A DNA stretch of 47,310 nt from an uncultured Clostridia bacterium (lineage in GTDB: Bacteria; Bacillota; Clostridia; Christensenellales; Aristaeellaceae): contig CAKURR010000018.1 in the NCBI GenBank assembly GCA_934675735.1, positions 1 through 47,310 of the forward strand, written 5' to 3'. The stretch's first letter is position 1; each line of letters opens with the position of its first letter. Made by a program: the position numbers and the translations under genes. This document shows positions 1 to 9,074 of the stretch, piece after piece. The notes under the pieces were generated by a model. It saw only the letters and a program-made list of their open reading frames with translations. It searched no databases and was not told the DNA's origin.

Positions 1-76
1 TTTTGCCGTGGTCAACGTGGCCGATGGTGCCAATGTTAACGTGCGGCTTCGTGCGCTCAAACTTTTGCTTAGCCAT
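1..76 (-). CDS. tuf: Elongation factor Tu, N-terminal fragment (runs off left edge)
   Basis: The first 25 codons read MAKQKFERTKPHVNIGTIGH and on into VDHGK, the invariant start of EF-Tu up to its P-loop. EF-Tu carries aminoacyl-tRNA to the ribosome as a GTPase. The ATG at 76 has a strong AGGAGG site 8-9 bases upstream. Only the N-terminus lies in the window. It sits downstream of sigH and a tRNA-Gly gene on the same strand, as is usual for the sigH-tuf-rpmG-secE-nusG neighbourhood of Clostridia. Confidence 0.97.
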   Translation of the reverse strand, partial: MAKQKFERTKPHVNIGTIGHVDHGK

Positions 77-145
77 TGGAATAACCTCCTCGATAATTTC
101 GGCTGACAGTTATGGTGCGGCCCGCCGAATTGTCGGTGGTCGCGT

Positions 146-219
146 TGGAGCAGGTGATGGGAATCGAACCCACGCGGTCAGCTTGGGAAGCTGAAGTTCT
201 GCCATTAAACTACACCTGC
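146..219 (-). tRNA. tRNA-Gly (anticodon CCC)
   Basis: The minus strand folds into a complete cloverleaf. The acceptor stem is GCAGGTG/CACCTGC, the anticodon stem TCAGC/GCTGA and the loop TTCCCAA, which gives anticodon CCC (decodes GGG). The T-arm has GGTTCGATTCC, the discriminator base is T, and CCA is encoded. It has its own strong promoter upstream and lies between sigH and tuf. Confidence 0.95.
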
Positions 220-249
220 AAATGGCTGTCAACCGTTTTACTCATTCAT

Positions 250-278
250 ATTCTATCCAAATCTTTGGGAAATGTCAA
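250..278 (-). promoter_or_regulatory. Sigma-A type promoter for tRNA-Gly (and probably tuf)
   Basis: On the minus strand a perfect -35 TTGACA (278-273) is followed after 17 bp by -10 TAGAAT (255-250). Transcription would start near 243, about 24 bases before the tRNA 5' end. With no terminator visible between the tRNA and tuf, read-through into tuf is likely. Confidence 0.85.
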
Positions 279-403
279 TATCCAGACGCATTTTTACCTG
301 CAAAAACCTTATGTGATTTGCAGGCTCGACCGTTTTTCCCGTTTTGAATGAAGTTTATCCGGCTTCCAGCCTGTTTGGATTCATGAAAAGGAGCAAAATC
401 CGC

Positions 404-1024
404 TCAGTTTCCGCGCTCCTCCATCAGCTTTTCCAACTTGTGCTTGACCCGCTGGAGCGCGTTGTCGATGCTCTTGACGTGGCGGCCGAGCATCTGCGCG
501 ATTTCCTGATAGCTCTTTCCGTCCAGATACGCCGCCAAAACGCGGCGTTCCAACGGGGAAAGCGCTTCGTCGATTCGGCTTTCGATGCTCACGTAGCTTT
601 CCCTGCCGATGAGCAGCTCCTCGGGGTCGGCGCTGCGGCCCTCGGTGATAACATCCAGCAGCGTGCGGTCGCTCTCTTCCTCGTAAATCGGCTTGTTGAG
701 CGACACATAGGAATTGAGCGGGATATGTTTCTGCCGCGTCGCGGTCTTGATGGCGGTGATGATTTGGCGGGTGACGCAGATTTCGGCGAACGCGTGGAAG
801 GAGGCGAGCTTGTCCGGCCTGAAGTCGCGGAACGCCTTGAACAGGCCGATCATGCCCTCCTGCACAATATCCTCGTGGTCCGCGCCGACCAGAAAATACG
901 ACCGCGCCTTGGACCGGACGAAGTTCTTGTACTTGTTGAGCAGATATTCCGACGCGTCCGCATCGCCCTGCTGGGCCAGCAGGGCGATTTCCTCATCGGT
1001 CATGCTGTCAAAGTCGTGGTGCAT
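404..1024 (-). CDS. sigH: RNA polymerase sigma-H (SigH/Spo0H family)
   Basis: A 206-residue sigma-70 family factor. Region 2 carries YKNFVRSKARSYFL and DIVQEGMIGLFKAFRDF, the core-binding and -10 recognition segment typical of SigH. Region 4 ends in a helix-turn-helix (SYQEIAQMLGRHVKSIDNAL). In Bacillus and Clostridia SigH drives early sporulation and transition-phase genes. An earlier in-frame ATG at 1042 overlaps the yacP stop by ATGA, but its Shine-Dalgarno touches the start codon. The ATG at 1024 has GGGAGG with proper spacing and matches the family start (M..DFD..TDEEI). It is the last protein gene of the mrnC-thyX-rlmB-yacP-sigH run. Confidence 0.93.
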   Translation of the reverse strand: MHHDFDSMTDEEIALLAQQGDADASEYLLNKYKNFVRSKARSYFLVGADHEDIVQEGMIGLFKAFRDFRPDKLASFHAFAEICVTRQIITAIKTATRQKHIPLNSYVSLNKPIYEEESDRTLLDVITEGRSADPEELLIGRESYVSIESRIDEALSPLERRVLAAYLDGKSYQEIAQMLGRHVKSIDNALQRVKHKLEKLMEERGN

Positions 1025-1038
1025 GGCTTCCTCCCTGC

Positions 1039-1548
1039 TCATTCCTCGCCCCGTCGCATGCGCTCAAAAATTTCGCGCTGGTGGGGCGGCAGACGGGAAA
1101 AGATGTCGCCGCGGGAAACCTTTTCCTCCCGCATGCGCACCCGTCCGGTCTGACGGGTCTGCGTAATTTCAATTAAAAACTCCCTGGAGGAGATGCGCTC
1201 CGCGCCGCGCCCGAGCGTCACCGTCTGCTCGACCGCGTCGCTGGTCGCCACGCGCACGCGCCGCCATTTCGGCGCGGCGTCGCAGGCCGCCTCGATGTAG
1301 TTATCCGCGCTTTCGGCGTGCTTGGTGAAGACGACCTCCACGCCGTGCATCATCATGCGCGAACGCGTCGGGCGGTCGGTGTAGTGGCCGTCGAAAACGA
1401 CGATGACCTCTTCGCCGGAATAGCCCGCGTAATCGGCAATCAGGTGGACGAGCCGTTCTCTGGCCTGTTCGATGGTCAGGTGCTCCTCGCGCGGCACGTT
1501 CCACGCGCCGATGACGTTATAGCCGTCCACCAGCAGCAGGGGCTTCAT
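1039..1548 (-). CDS. yacP: NYN-domain ribosome-associated endoribonuclease (YacP/Rae1 family)
   Basis: The 169-residue protein opens with LLLVDGYNVIGAW, the first acidic motif of the NYN/PIN-like nuclease fold. It continues with VVFDGHYTDR and a late SDAVEQ motif, which supply the other acidic residues. The Bacillus homologue Rae1 cleaves mRNA in the ribosomal A site. The start is 1 base after the rlmB stop and the end overlaps the upstream sigH ATG (1042), so translation is probably coupled. The position between rlmB and sigH is the classical one for this family. Confidence 0.92.
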   Translation of the reverse strand: MKPLLLVDGYNVIGAWNVPREEHLTIEQARERLVHLIADYAGYSGEEVIVVFDGHYTDRPTRSRMMMHGVEVVFTKHAESADNYIEAACDAAPKWRRVRVATSDAVEQTVTLGRGAERISSREFLIEITQTRQTGRVRMREEKVSRGDIFSRLPPHQREIFERMRRGEE

Positions 1549-1549
1549 C

Positions 1550-2857
1550 TCACTTTGCGTCCATCATGGCGTAAAGCAGAATGCCCGCCGCCACGGACGC
1601 GTTCAGGGATTCGATTTTGCCCTTCATCGGCAGGGTCACGACCTTGTCGCAGCTCTCGCTGACCAGACGGCTCATGCCCTCGCCCTCCGAGCCGATGACC
1701 AGCGCCTTCGCGCCGGAGTAATCGACCTTGCGGTAATCCTCGCCGTTCATCGCGGTGCCGTAAATCCACACGCCCTCTTTCTTGAGGCGCTCGATGGTGC
1801 GGGTCAGGTTCACCTCGCGCGCGACGGGCAGGTATTCCACCGCGCCCGCGCTCGCCTTGACCGCCGCGGGGGTCAGGCCAACCGCGCGGCGCTCCGGAAT
1901 AATCACGCCGTGCGCGCCCGCGCACTCCGCGCTGCGGATAATCGCGCCGAGGTTGTGCGGGTCGGTCACGCCGTCGAGGATGACGAGGAACGGCGCTTCG
2001 CCGCGCTCCTTGGCCAGCGCAAGCATGTCGTCCACCGTCTTATACGCATAGGCGGAAACGACGGCAATCAGGCCCTGATGGCCGGGCGCCATCGCGTCCA
2101 GATGCGCTCTGTCCACTTCCTGCACGATGACCTTCTGCTCGCGCGCCATCGCGACGATTTCGCGGGCGGAACCGATGAGTTCGCCCTTCGCCACCAGCAG
2201 TTTCTCCATGTCGCGGCCCGCCTTGAGCGCTTCGCGGATGGGGTTGCGGCCGACGAGCAGGTTGCTCATCTCCTCTTCCTGCGGGGCGGGCGGCGGGGTC
2301 ATCGGGCGCTCGCCGTAGGGGCGACGGTCATTCATCGGGCGGTCTCCATAGGGACGACGCTCTCCATTGTTCGGGCGGTCACCGTAAGGACGGCGCTCTC
2401 CATTGTTCGGGCGTTCGCCGTACGGGCGGCGCTCGCCATTGTTTGAGCGCTCGCCGTAGGGACGGCGTTCACCGCCCATCGGGCGATCTCCGTAGGGGCG
2501 GCGCTCGCCATTGTTCGGGCGATCTCCGTAGGGGCGGCGCTCGCCATTGTTCGGGCGGTCACCGTAGGGACGGCGCTCTCCATTGTTCGGGCGCTCGCCG
2601 TACGGGCGGCGCTCTCCGTTGTTCGGACGCTCGCCGTACGGGCGGCGTTCGCCATTGTTCGGGCGCTCGCCGTACGGGCGGCGTTCGCCGTTGTTCGGAC
2701 GCTCGCCGTACGGGCGGGGTTCGCCGTTATTCGGGCGGCTGCTGTACGGACGGCGATTCTTCTCGCCGTCGCGCTCGGGACGCAGCGTCTCTTCGTCGTC
2801 GCGCCAATCGTCGCGCGGGCTGCGGGGCTTCTTGGTAAACTGATCGTAGTATGCCAT
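1550..2857 (-). CDS. rlmB: 23S rRNA 2'-O-methyltransferase RlmB/TrmH family with long repeat N-terminus
   Basis: The C-terminal ~245 residues are a SpoU/TrmH methyltransferase: SNLLVGRNPIREAL substrate-binding start, then DGVTDPHNLGAIIRSAE, VIGSEGEGMS and SLNASVAAGI, the three knot motifs that bind S-adenosylmethionine. This family methylates a guanosine of 23S rRNA. Before it lie about 190 residues of disordered sequence made of roughly 13 copies of a 12-residue unit RPYGERPNNGER, far longer than usual (typical RlmB is about 245-280 residues). The start MAYYDQF at 2857 is set by AGGAAA upstream; the open frame extends further without a ribosome site. It lies in an operon with thyX upstream and yacP downstream. 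Confidence 0.93.
   Translation of the reverse strand: MAYYDQFTKKPRSPRDDWRDDEETLRPERDGEKNRRPYSSRPNNGEPRPYGERPNNGERRPYGERPNNGERRPYGERPNNGERRPYGERPNNGERRPYGDRPNNGERRPYGDRPNNGERRPYGDRPMGGERRPYGERSNNGERRPYGERPNNGERRPYGDRPNNGERRPYGDRPMNDRRPYGERPMTPPPAPQEEEMSNLLVGRNPIREALKAGRDMEKLLVAKGELIGSAREIVAMAREQKVIVQEVDRAHLDAMAPGHQGLIAVVSAYAYKTVDDMLALAKERGEAPFLVILDGVTDPHNLGAIIRSAECAGAHGVIIPERRAVGLTPAAVKASAGAVEYLPVAREVNLTRTIERLKKEGVWIYGTAMNGEDYRKVDYSGAKALVIGSEGEGMSRLVSESCDKVVTLPMKGKIESLNASVAAGILLYAMMDAK
2300..2750. repeat. 36-bp tandem repeat inside rlmB
   Basis: About 13 imperfect copies of a 36-bp unit (core cgttcggacgctcgccgtac and variants on the plus strand) encode RPYGERPNNGER on the minus strand. Third-position changes and E/D swaps show that copies have diverged while the peptide is kept. 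Copy number is likely to vary between strains by slippage. Confidence 0.9.
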
Positions 2858-2940
2858 GATGATTTCCTTTCTCATTCGGGTAGGGGGGGGTAAGTCAAAC
2901 ATAAGTTTTATGGTTTTTCAAATCAAAGCCGCTTTTCAAG

Positions 2941-3076
2941 CGTCAGGTCTCGCTCCGCTCCCCGACGCACGACGATGTTCCGCTTCGCAGGCGGGGAACG
3001 ATGGGGCTTCGCCCCAAACCCTACCAGAAACCTGAGGTTTCTGGACTTCCCTCATTCGCTTCGCGGCGGTTTGAAC
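2941..3076. repeat. Family A hairpin repeat, copy A1 (thyX-rlmB spacer)
   Basis: This 136-bp element contains hairpin 1 TGGGGC/GCCCCA (3002-3016), hairpin 2 with arms CCAGAAACC/GGTTTCTGG and loop TGA (3024-3044), and the tail TTCGCTTCGCGGCGGTTTGA (3055-3074). The left part holds another imperfect hairpin (2941-2967). The same order recurs in copies A2-A5 with different stem sequences. Confidence 0.85.
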
Positions 3077-3081
3077 TCGGC

Positions 3082-3804
3082 TTAGAGATTTTGGGCTTTT
3101 TTCCGCACCTCGGCAATTTTGCCGCAGGTATTCTTTCCTTCGGGGCACGGGCCGGATACGCACGCGGGGCCCGCATGCTCAAACAGCGCGGGCGCGGCCT
3201 GCTTGCACAGCGCCAGCATCTGCCACGCCATTTCGCGAATCTCCCACTGGGCGCGATTGCAGCAGCGCAGCGAGAAGAAGTGCATCAGTTCCCGCGCGTT
3301 CATCGTCATCACCAGCCGCGTCGCGGCGGCGTTGGGCAAAACAAAGCGCGCGTCCTCGTTGGCGCTTTCCCTTGCGCCGCCCAGTTTTTCCTGCCAGCCG
3401 CAATACCATGCGTGCATGGTCTCCATCTGGCGGATAAACTCCCGCTTCGCGTCCTCCCCCAGCGCCTCGATGGCGGGGGGAATCACGTAGTCAAAGCCTT
3501 CCGCCATGGAAACGTAGCGCTGGCTCTGCACCGAAAACGACGCCAGCCTGTGCCGCGTCAGCTGGGCCAGAAGCGCGCGGCTCACGCCCTCCACCGCAAA
3601 GGTGAAATTCGCGTGCTCCGTCACGGAAAGGTGGCCGCGCTGCATCACCCGCTCGACAAACGCGCGCTGGTCGCCGCTTTCCACCTTCTCCTGCAAGGCG
3701 TCTAAATCCGCCTTCGCATAACAAAGCCGCGCGCCCAGGGCGACAAGCTCGTCCGGCTCGGGCGTGGCGCGCAGCAGAATCACCTTGAGTTTTGCCTGTG
3801 CCAT
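3082..3804 (-). CDS. thyX: Flavin-dependent thymidylate synthase ThyX
   Basis: The 240-residue protein carries the ThyX signature RHRLASFSVQSQRYV (RHRx7S). ThyX makes dTMP from dUMP using FAD, NADPH and methylenetetrahydrofolate, replacing ThyA. The start at 3804 (MAQAKLKVILLRATPEP) has GGAGG 6-7 bases upstream, whereas the upstream in-frame ATG at 3885 lies deep in mrnC. The gene overlaps the end of mrnC by 25 bp, suggesting coupled translation. It sits between mrnC and rlmB, an arrangement seen in several Clostridia. Confidence 0.95.
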   Translation of the reverse strand: MAQAKLKVILLRATPEPDELVALGARLCYAKADLDALQEKVESGDQRAFVERVMQRGHLSVTEHANFTFAVEGVSRALLAQLTRHRLASFSVQSQRYVSMAEGFDYVIPPAIEALGEDAKREFIRQMETMHAWYCGWQEKLGGARESANEDARFVLPNAAATRLVMTMNARELMHFFSLRCCNRAQWEIREMAWQMLALCKQAAPALFEHAGPACVSGPCPEGKNTCGKIAEVRKKAQNL

Positions 3805-4226
3805 AGTTCCTCCGTGCGCGCAATCGCAAGGGTGATCAGCTCGTCGAGCCGCTGCGTTTGGCCCGTCACGTAGAGATACCCCCATAACGCCTCCAGCCCC
3901 GTCGCGTGCGCATAGTCCGCCGGATCGGCATGCTTCGGCGCGGCGTGCTTCGCCTGCGCGTTGCGGCCGCGCCGCGTGATGTCCGCTTCCTGCTCGGTCA
4001 GCTCGTTTTCAATCGCCGTCAGCATCGCCGCCTGCGCCGCCGCGCTGACCATCTTCACCGCCTGCCTGTGCATCGCGCCGACGCTCATCTTCCTCGAGAC
4101 GAGTAAACTGCGGACATAGAGGTCGTGCAGCGTGTCGCCGACATAGGCCAGCTGAAGTGGGTTCAGCTCCCGTGGATCCGGGAGGGAAAACGCGGCCTGC
4201 GCCGCCTTGATTTCTTCGCCTTGCAA
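3780..4226 (-). CDS. mrnC: Mini-ribonuclease III (23S rRNA maturation)
   Basis: A 148-residue RNase III catalytic domain without a dsRNA-binding domain. LAYVGDTLHDLYVR holds the catalytic acidic residue of the signature, and EALWGYLYVTG is the typical second motif. The Bacillus enzyme trims the ends of 23S rRNA precursor. The start is a TTG at 4226, chosen because AAAGGAAG lies 7 bases upstream and the reading frame begins with the family sequence. The end overlaps the thyX start by 25 bp. Confidence 0.93.
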   Translation of the reverse strand: MQGEEIKAAQAAFSLPDPRELNPLQLAYVGDTLHDLYVRSLLVSRKMSVGAMHRQAVKMVSAAAQAAMLTAIENELTEQEADITRRGRNAQAKHAAPKHADPADYAHATGLEALWGYLYVTGQTQRLDELITLAIARTEELWHRQNSR

Positions 4227-4283
4227 AAGGGCACTTCCTTTATCGTTTCACAAATGGCCTATCCCGCCATTTTTTCAGTGTAT

Positions 4284-4312
4284 AGTATATCATGAACCCG
4301 AAAAAAGGGCAA
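4284..4312 (-). promoter_or_regulatory. Promoter of the mrnC-thyX-rlmB-yacP-sigH operon
   Basis: On the minus strand -35 TTGCCC (4312-4307) is followed after 17 bp by -10 TATACT (4289-4284), about 55 bases before the mrnC TTG start. The -35 matches consensus at 4 of 6 positions. Confidence 0.65.
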
Positions 4313-4336
4313 TCCTTCTTTTGGCCCTAACCTTCT

Positions 4337-4487
4337 TCAAACCGCCGCGAAGCGAGAAAGGGAGTCTGAGGGACTCGTCCCTCAGGCAGGTATGGGCGGC
4401 AGCCCATCGTCCCCCAAGCCGCGAAGCGGCCCAATCCCGTAAGTCAGGGAGCGAAGCGATTCCTGACTTCGCCGACGCCGCTTTTTT
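4337..4487. repeat. Family A hairpin repeat, copy A2 (inverted orientation)
   Basis: Read on the minus strand it has the same layout as A1 and A5: GGGACGAT, hairpin 1 TGGGC/GCCCA (4393-4406), hairpin 2 CTGAGGGAC/GTCCCTCAG (4366-4385), then CTCGCTTCGCGGCGGTTTGA (4336-4355). Further hairpins GCCGC/GCGGC (4418-4430) and AGTCAGG/CCTGACT (4442-4468) follow. With B1 this fills the 370-bp gap between mrnC and the next gene; no gene is seen there. Confidence 0.8.
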
Positions 4488-4489
4488 CG

Positions 4490-4660
4490 AGTATTTCAAG
4501 CGGCAATCCATTTTTATATGGGGCTTTGCCCCATCGCCCCACCAAAGGGCTTTCCGTTTTCTGTCGTTTGTTTCCGCCACAGGCGGCAACGATCGAAAAC
4601 CCCTTTGGAAACCTTCGGCCGCAATATCGGGCTCTTTTCTTCATCTTCGATTTGTTTGCT
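4490..4660. repeat. Family B repeat, copy B1
   Basis: Contains hairpin ATGGGGC/GCCCCAT (4518-4534) followed by CGCCCCACCAAAGGGCTTTC, a nested CCGCC/GGCGG hairpin and the closing arm CTTTGGAAACCTTCGG. The core is nearly identical to 16085-16190, so this is a true interspersed repeat. The outer ends are less similar to the other copies. Confidence 0.8.
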
Positions 4661-4686
4661 CCACATTTTTCAAATTGAGGCTGCCT

Positions 4687-6234
4687 TCACTCCAAAATCC
4701 TGTACAGCGTATACGTCCCGTTGCCGTATACCGTTTCCAGCCTGTCCGCCTCCACCGCGTCAAGCGCCATCTGCGAAATATCGCCCGGCTTGTTCGTCAT
4801 CAGCAGATACTGCGCGTCGTAAACGTCATGTCCGTTCACCGTCGGCTGAAAGCTGACGCGATTCGTGTTCAGATACAGCGCGCGCGGCTTGTAATAGGCG
4901 ATGACCGCGTCCTCCTCCGTCTTATCCATGATGTGGGCGAACATGTCCACCGCGTCCTCGGCATACGTTTCGCTCCGCGCCGAAAAGCCGCCCGCGGCGA
5001 TGTGCTTCTGCGCCAGCCCCGCCGTATTCTGCGCCGTGCCGACGGCCAGAAACGCCAGCGCCGTGAAACAGGCCGCGCGGGCCAACCGCTGCGCCCTGCC
5101 GTTTTGTATGCGCCGCACCGCCTCCCGCGCGCCGTAGGCCGCAAACATCAGCATAAACGGCAGCGCGTTATACAGATAGCGGACGGACTGCACATACGGC
5201 AGCAGATAGAGCACGGCAAACGAGCCGAGCACCAGCAGCGCCGCATGCAGGTTGCCCCGTCCGCCCCACTTCACCATGCCCCAAAACGCCAGCAGATACA
5301 CGCCGATATGCGCCGGATACGTCATCGCGCCCAGCCCAAAGGGCATCATCCGATAAAACCAGTCGTTCAGAATACCCTCGTAATACGCGATATTGCGCCC
5401 GACCTGCGCCGGCGTCGTGCTGCCCACGTCGCTCATGTTCGACGTGGCCGACGGAAACAGCCGCGCAAAGCCCGCTGTCAGCGCGGCGCAGACCGCATAC
5501 GGAAGCAGGTGAAGGAGCAGCGCTCTGCCCCGCGTCCCGCTTTGCCAAAGCCCAACGATGTGCGCCAGCAGCGCCATAAAGAGCACCGTCTTGCCGTTGA
5601 GCCGCACCGCGCAGTCAAACCAGAGCGCCGCGCCCAGCGCCGTGCCCGCCGCCGCTCGGCCGCGCTTCGTTTTCGCCGCCAGCAGCACCTCGACCAGCAG
5701 CAGCGCCAGCAGGCTGACCGCCAGACACGGGATATCCGTCGTGATGCGCGCGGAATCCCGAACGATTTCGCTCCCCCAGCAGAGCACCGCCGTCAGCAGC
5801 GCGGAAACGGTTTTGGAAAAGCGCCGCCTGTACAGCAGATAGGCGCAGACCGCCGCCATCGCCAGAAAAAAAACGCCCGGCAGCTTATACCAGACGAGCG
5901 CCCAGCCCGTCGGCCTGTCAAACCCCACGGCGCGGTAAACGCCCGCCAAAATCAGCGGCAGACCCCAGACATAGACGAGCGGTTCATCCGCCTGCGCGCC
6001 GTCGGCCCCGCCGAAGGTGCGCGTGCTCGGGTGCAGCAGCGCGTTGAGCCGCGTCTGCTCGGCCAGCGTGCCCTCCGCGATGGCGATGCCTTCGGACATA
6101 TACGCCGCATAATCGTCGCTCATCGTCGGCTGGTCTGCGTCGATCAGGCTGACGCTCAGCAGCATCGTCAGCAGGGCCAAAAGCACGGCAATCAGCGCGT
6201 CGGCGCGCGTGTAGGGGGTGGTTTGGTTTTGCAT
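4687..6234 (-). CDS. Polytopic membrane protein, GT-C / ArnT-PMT-like glycosyltransferase candidate
   Basis: A 515-residue protein. It has an N-terminal membrane helix, then an extracytoplasmic loop with DADQPTMSDDYAAYMSEG, resembling the first-loop acidic motif of GT-C enzymes (families GT39/GT83), then about ten more hydrophobic helices and a C-terminal soluble part of about 110 residues. Such enzymes move sugars from polyprenyl carriers to acceptors outside the membrane. The start at 6234 (MQNQTTPYTRAD) has GGAAG upstream; an earlier in-frame ATG lacks a ribosome site. It stands alone between repeats and the ilvD terminator. Substrate unknown; the family call is by topology and motif only. 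Confidence 0.6.
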   Translation of the reverse strand: MQNQTTPYTRADALIAVLLALLTMLLSVSLIDADQPTMSDDYAAYMSEGIAIAEGTLAEQTRLNALLHPSTRTFGGADGAQADEPLVYVWGLPLILAGVYRAVGFDRPTGWALVWYKLPGVFFLAMAAVCAYLLYRRRFSKTVSALLTAVLCWGSEIVRDSARITTDIPCLAVSLLALLLVEVLLAAKTKRGRAAAGTALGAALWFDCAVRLNGKTVLFMALLAHIVGLWQSGTRGRALLLHLLPYAVCAALTAGFARLFPSATSNMSDVGSTTPAQVGRNIAYYEGILNDWFYRMMPFGLGAMTYPAHIGVYLLAFWGMVKWGGRGNLHAALLVLGSFAVLYLLPYVQSVRYLYNALPFMLMFAAYGAREAVRRIQNGRAQRLARAACFTALAFLAVGTAQNTAGLAQKHIAAGGFSARSETYAEDAVDMFAHIMDKTEEDAVIAYYKPRALYLNTNRVSFQPTVNGHDVYDAQYLLMTNKPGDISQMALDAVEADRLETVYGNGTYTLYRILE

Positions 6235-6304
6235 GGTGTTCTTCCGTCCGTCCGTTTTTTTGATAACAACGGCATATTGTATCACATTTTGGCGGCAAAA
6301 CAAA

Positions 6305-6340
6305 GAGGCCGCTTCCCTCTTTTGAGAGGAAAGCGGCCTT
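6305..6340 (-). terminator. Terminator of the ilv operon
   Basis: Stem GGCCGCTT.CCTCT / AGAGG.AAGCGGCC (6307-6338) with loop TTTTG; on the minus strand it is followed by a T-rich run (TCTTTGTTTTG). It lies about 30 bases after the ilvD stop. Confidence 0.8.
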
Positions 6341-6371
6341 TGCTGCTGATTATTGTGTGCAAAAAACGGTT

Positions 6372-8039
6372 TTACTCGACGACAGCACCCTTATTCGCGC
6401 TGGAAACAAGCTTCGCATAACGCGCCAGATAGCCCTTGGTGACATTCGGCGGCGGGCAGACCCACGCTTTGCGGCGCTTGGCGAGAGTCGCGTCGTCCAC
6501 CTTGAGCTCGAGCTTGCCGGCGGGGATATCGATGGCGATGGTGTCGCCCTCTTCGATGAGGCCGATCATGCCGCCGCTCGCGCCCTCGGGGGACACGTGG
6601 CCGATGGCCGCGCCGCGGGTCGCGCCGGAGAAGCGGCCGTCGGTGATGAGCGCCACTTCCTTATCCAGACCCATGCCGCAGATGGCGCTGGTCGGGCTGA
6701 GCATTTCGCGCATGCCCGGGCCGCCCTTCGGGCCTTCATAGCGGATGACGACCACGTCGCCGGGCTTAATCTGCCCCGCGTAGATGGCGGCGATGGCCTC
6801 GTCCTCGCTGTTGAACACGCGGGCCGGGCCTTCGTGCACGAGCATCTCTTTCGCAACGGCGCTGCGCTTGACGACCGCGCCGTCCGGCGCGAGGTTGCCG
6901 CGCAGAATCATCAGGCCGCCGGTCGGGGAATACGGGTCGTCGAACGGGCGGATGACCTCGTGGTTGTAGTTCTTGCTCAGGCTGATTTCTTCGCCGAGCG
7001 TCATGCCGGAGACGGTCAGCGCGTTCTCGTCGAGCAGGCCGCGGCCCTTCAGCTCGCTGAGCACGCCCATCACGCCGCCCGCCAGATGCAGGTCGATGAC
7101 GTGGTGATGGCCTGCGGGCGCGAGGTGGCACAGGTTCGGCACCTTGGCGCTGGCCTCGTTGACCCAGTTCAGGTCGAAGTCGATGCCCGCTTCGTGCGCG
7201 ATGGCGGGCAGGTGCAGCACGGTGTTGGTGGAGCAGCCCAGCGCCATATCCAGGCAGAGCGCGTTGCGGAACGCGGACTCGGTCATGATTTTATCCGGCG
7301 TCAGGCCCTCTTTGACCAGCTCGACGATGCGCATGCCGGTCTTTTTGGCCAGACGGATGCGCGCCGCGTCCACGGCGGCAATCGTGCCGTTGCCCGGCAG
7401 GGCCATGCCGATGACCTCGGTGATGCAGTTCATGGAGTTGGCGGTGAACATGCCGGAGCAGCTGCCGCAGCCCGGGCACGCGGAGGATTCGACCGCGTTG
7501 AGCTGGGCGTCGTCCATCTTGCCCGCCTTATACGCGCCGACCGCCTCGAACACGGAGTTCAAATCCATGTCGCCGCTGCCGCCGGGCATGCGGCCGGGCA
7601 TCATCGGGCCGCCGGAGATGACCATCGCGGGCAGGTTCAGGCGGCGCGCCGCCATCAGCATGCCGGGCACGATTTTGTCGCAGTTGGGGATAAAGACCAT
7701 GCCGTCAAAGCCGTGGGCGATGGCCATGGATTCGCAGCTGTCCGCAATCAGCTCGCGGGAGGCGAGGGAATACTTCATGCCGACGTGGCCCATCGCAATG
7801 CCGTCGCACACGCCGATGGCCGGGAACTCGACCGGCACGCCGCCCGCCAGACGGATGCCGTCCTTGACGGCCTGCGCAATATTGTTCAGGTGGTTGTGGC
7901 CCGGCACGCACTCCGACTTCGCGCTGACCACGCCGATGAGCGGGAGCTTCAGCTCTTCGTCGGTCAGGCCGAGCGCCTTCCACAGGGAACGATGCGGCGC
8001 TTTCTCCGGGCCGCTTTTGACGCGATCACTGACTGCCAT
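6372..8039 (-). CDS. ilvD: Dihydroxy-acid dehydratase
   Basis: The 555-residue protein is full length for IlvD. It dehydrates 2,3-dihydroxy-isovalerate and -methylvalerate to the keto acids of valine and isoleucine. The iron-sulfur and metal ligands are visible in CDKIVPGMLMA and SACPGCGSCSGMFTANSMN, and the C-terminal half contains ALITDGRFSG. The ATG at 8039 is one base past the ilvC stop. Its GGAGG lies inside the end of ilvC, so the two genes are translationally coupled. Last gene of ilvB-ilvN-ilvC-ilvD. Confidence 0.97.
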   Translation of the reverse strand: MAVSDRVKSGPEKAPHRSLWKALGLTDEELKLPLIGVVSAKSECVPGHNHLNNIAQAVKDGIRLAGGVPVEFPAIGVCDGIAMGHVGMKYSLASRELIADSCESMAIAHGFDGMVFIPNCDKIVPGMLMAARRLNLPAMVISGGPMMPGRMPGGSGDMDLNSVFEAVGAYKAGKMDDAQLNAVESSACPGCGSCSGMFTANSMNCITEVIGMALPGNGTIAAVDAARIRLAKKTGMRIVELVKEGLTPDKIMTESAFRNALCLDMALGCSTNTVLHLPAIAHEAGIDFDLNWVNEASAKVPNLCHLAPAGHHHVIDLHLAGGVMGVLSELKGRGLLDENALTVSGMTLGEEISLSKNYNHEVIRPFDDPYSPTGGLMILRGNLAPDGAVVKRSAVAKEMLVHEGPARVFNSEDEAIAAIYAGQIKPGDVVVIRYEGPKGGPGMREMLSPTSAICGMGLDKEVALITDGRFSGATRGAAIGHVSPEGASGGMIGLIEEGDTIAIDIPAGKLELKVDDATLAKRRKAWVCPPPNVTKGYLARYAKLVSSANKGAVVE

Positions 8040-8040
8040 C

Positions 8041-9045
<1,005 letters not shown>

Positions 9046-9074
9046 TTTGTTTGTCCTCCTTGTTTTTTCAAAAG

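Noticed and set aside
297..325. CCTGCAAA/TTTGCAGG hairpin after sigH as a terminator
   Set aside because: No T run follows on the minus strand, so it was not called as a terminator.
2300..2750. Possible CRISPR array from the regular 36-bp repeats
   Set aside because: Repeats are directly adjacent without unique spacers and are translated in frame within rlmB.
4207..6420. 737-codon open frame on the plus strand rich in Arg/His/Gln
   Set aside because: It lies opposite the GT-C type membrane protein, crosses repeats A2 and B1, and has the Arg/Gln-rich composition typical of shadow frames in GC-rich DNA. No ribosome site or domain.
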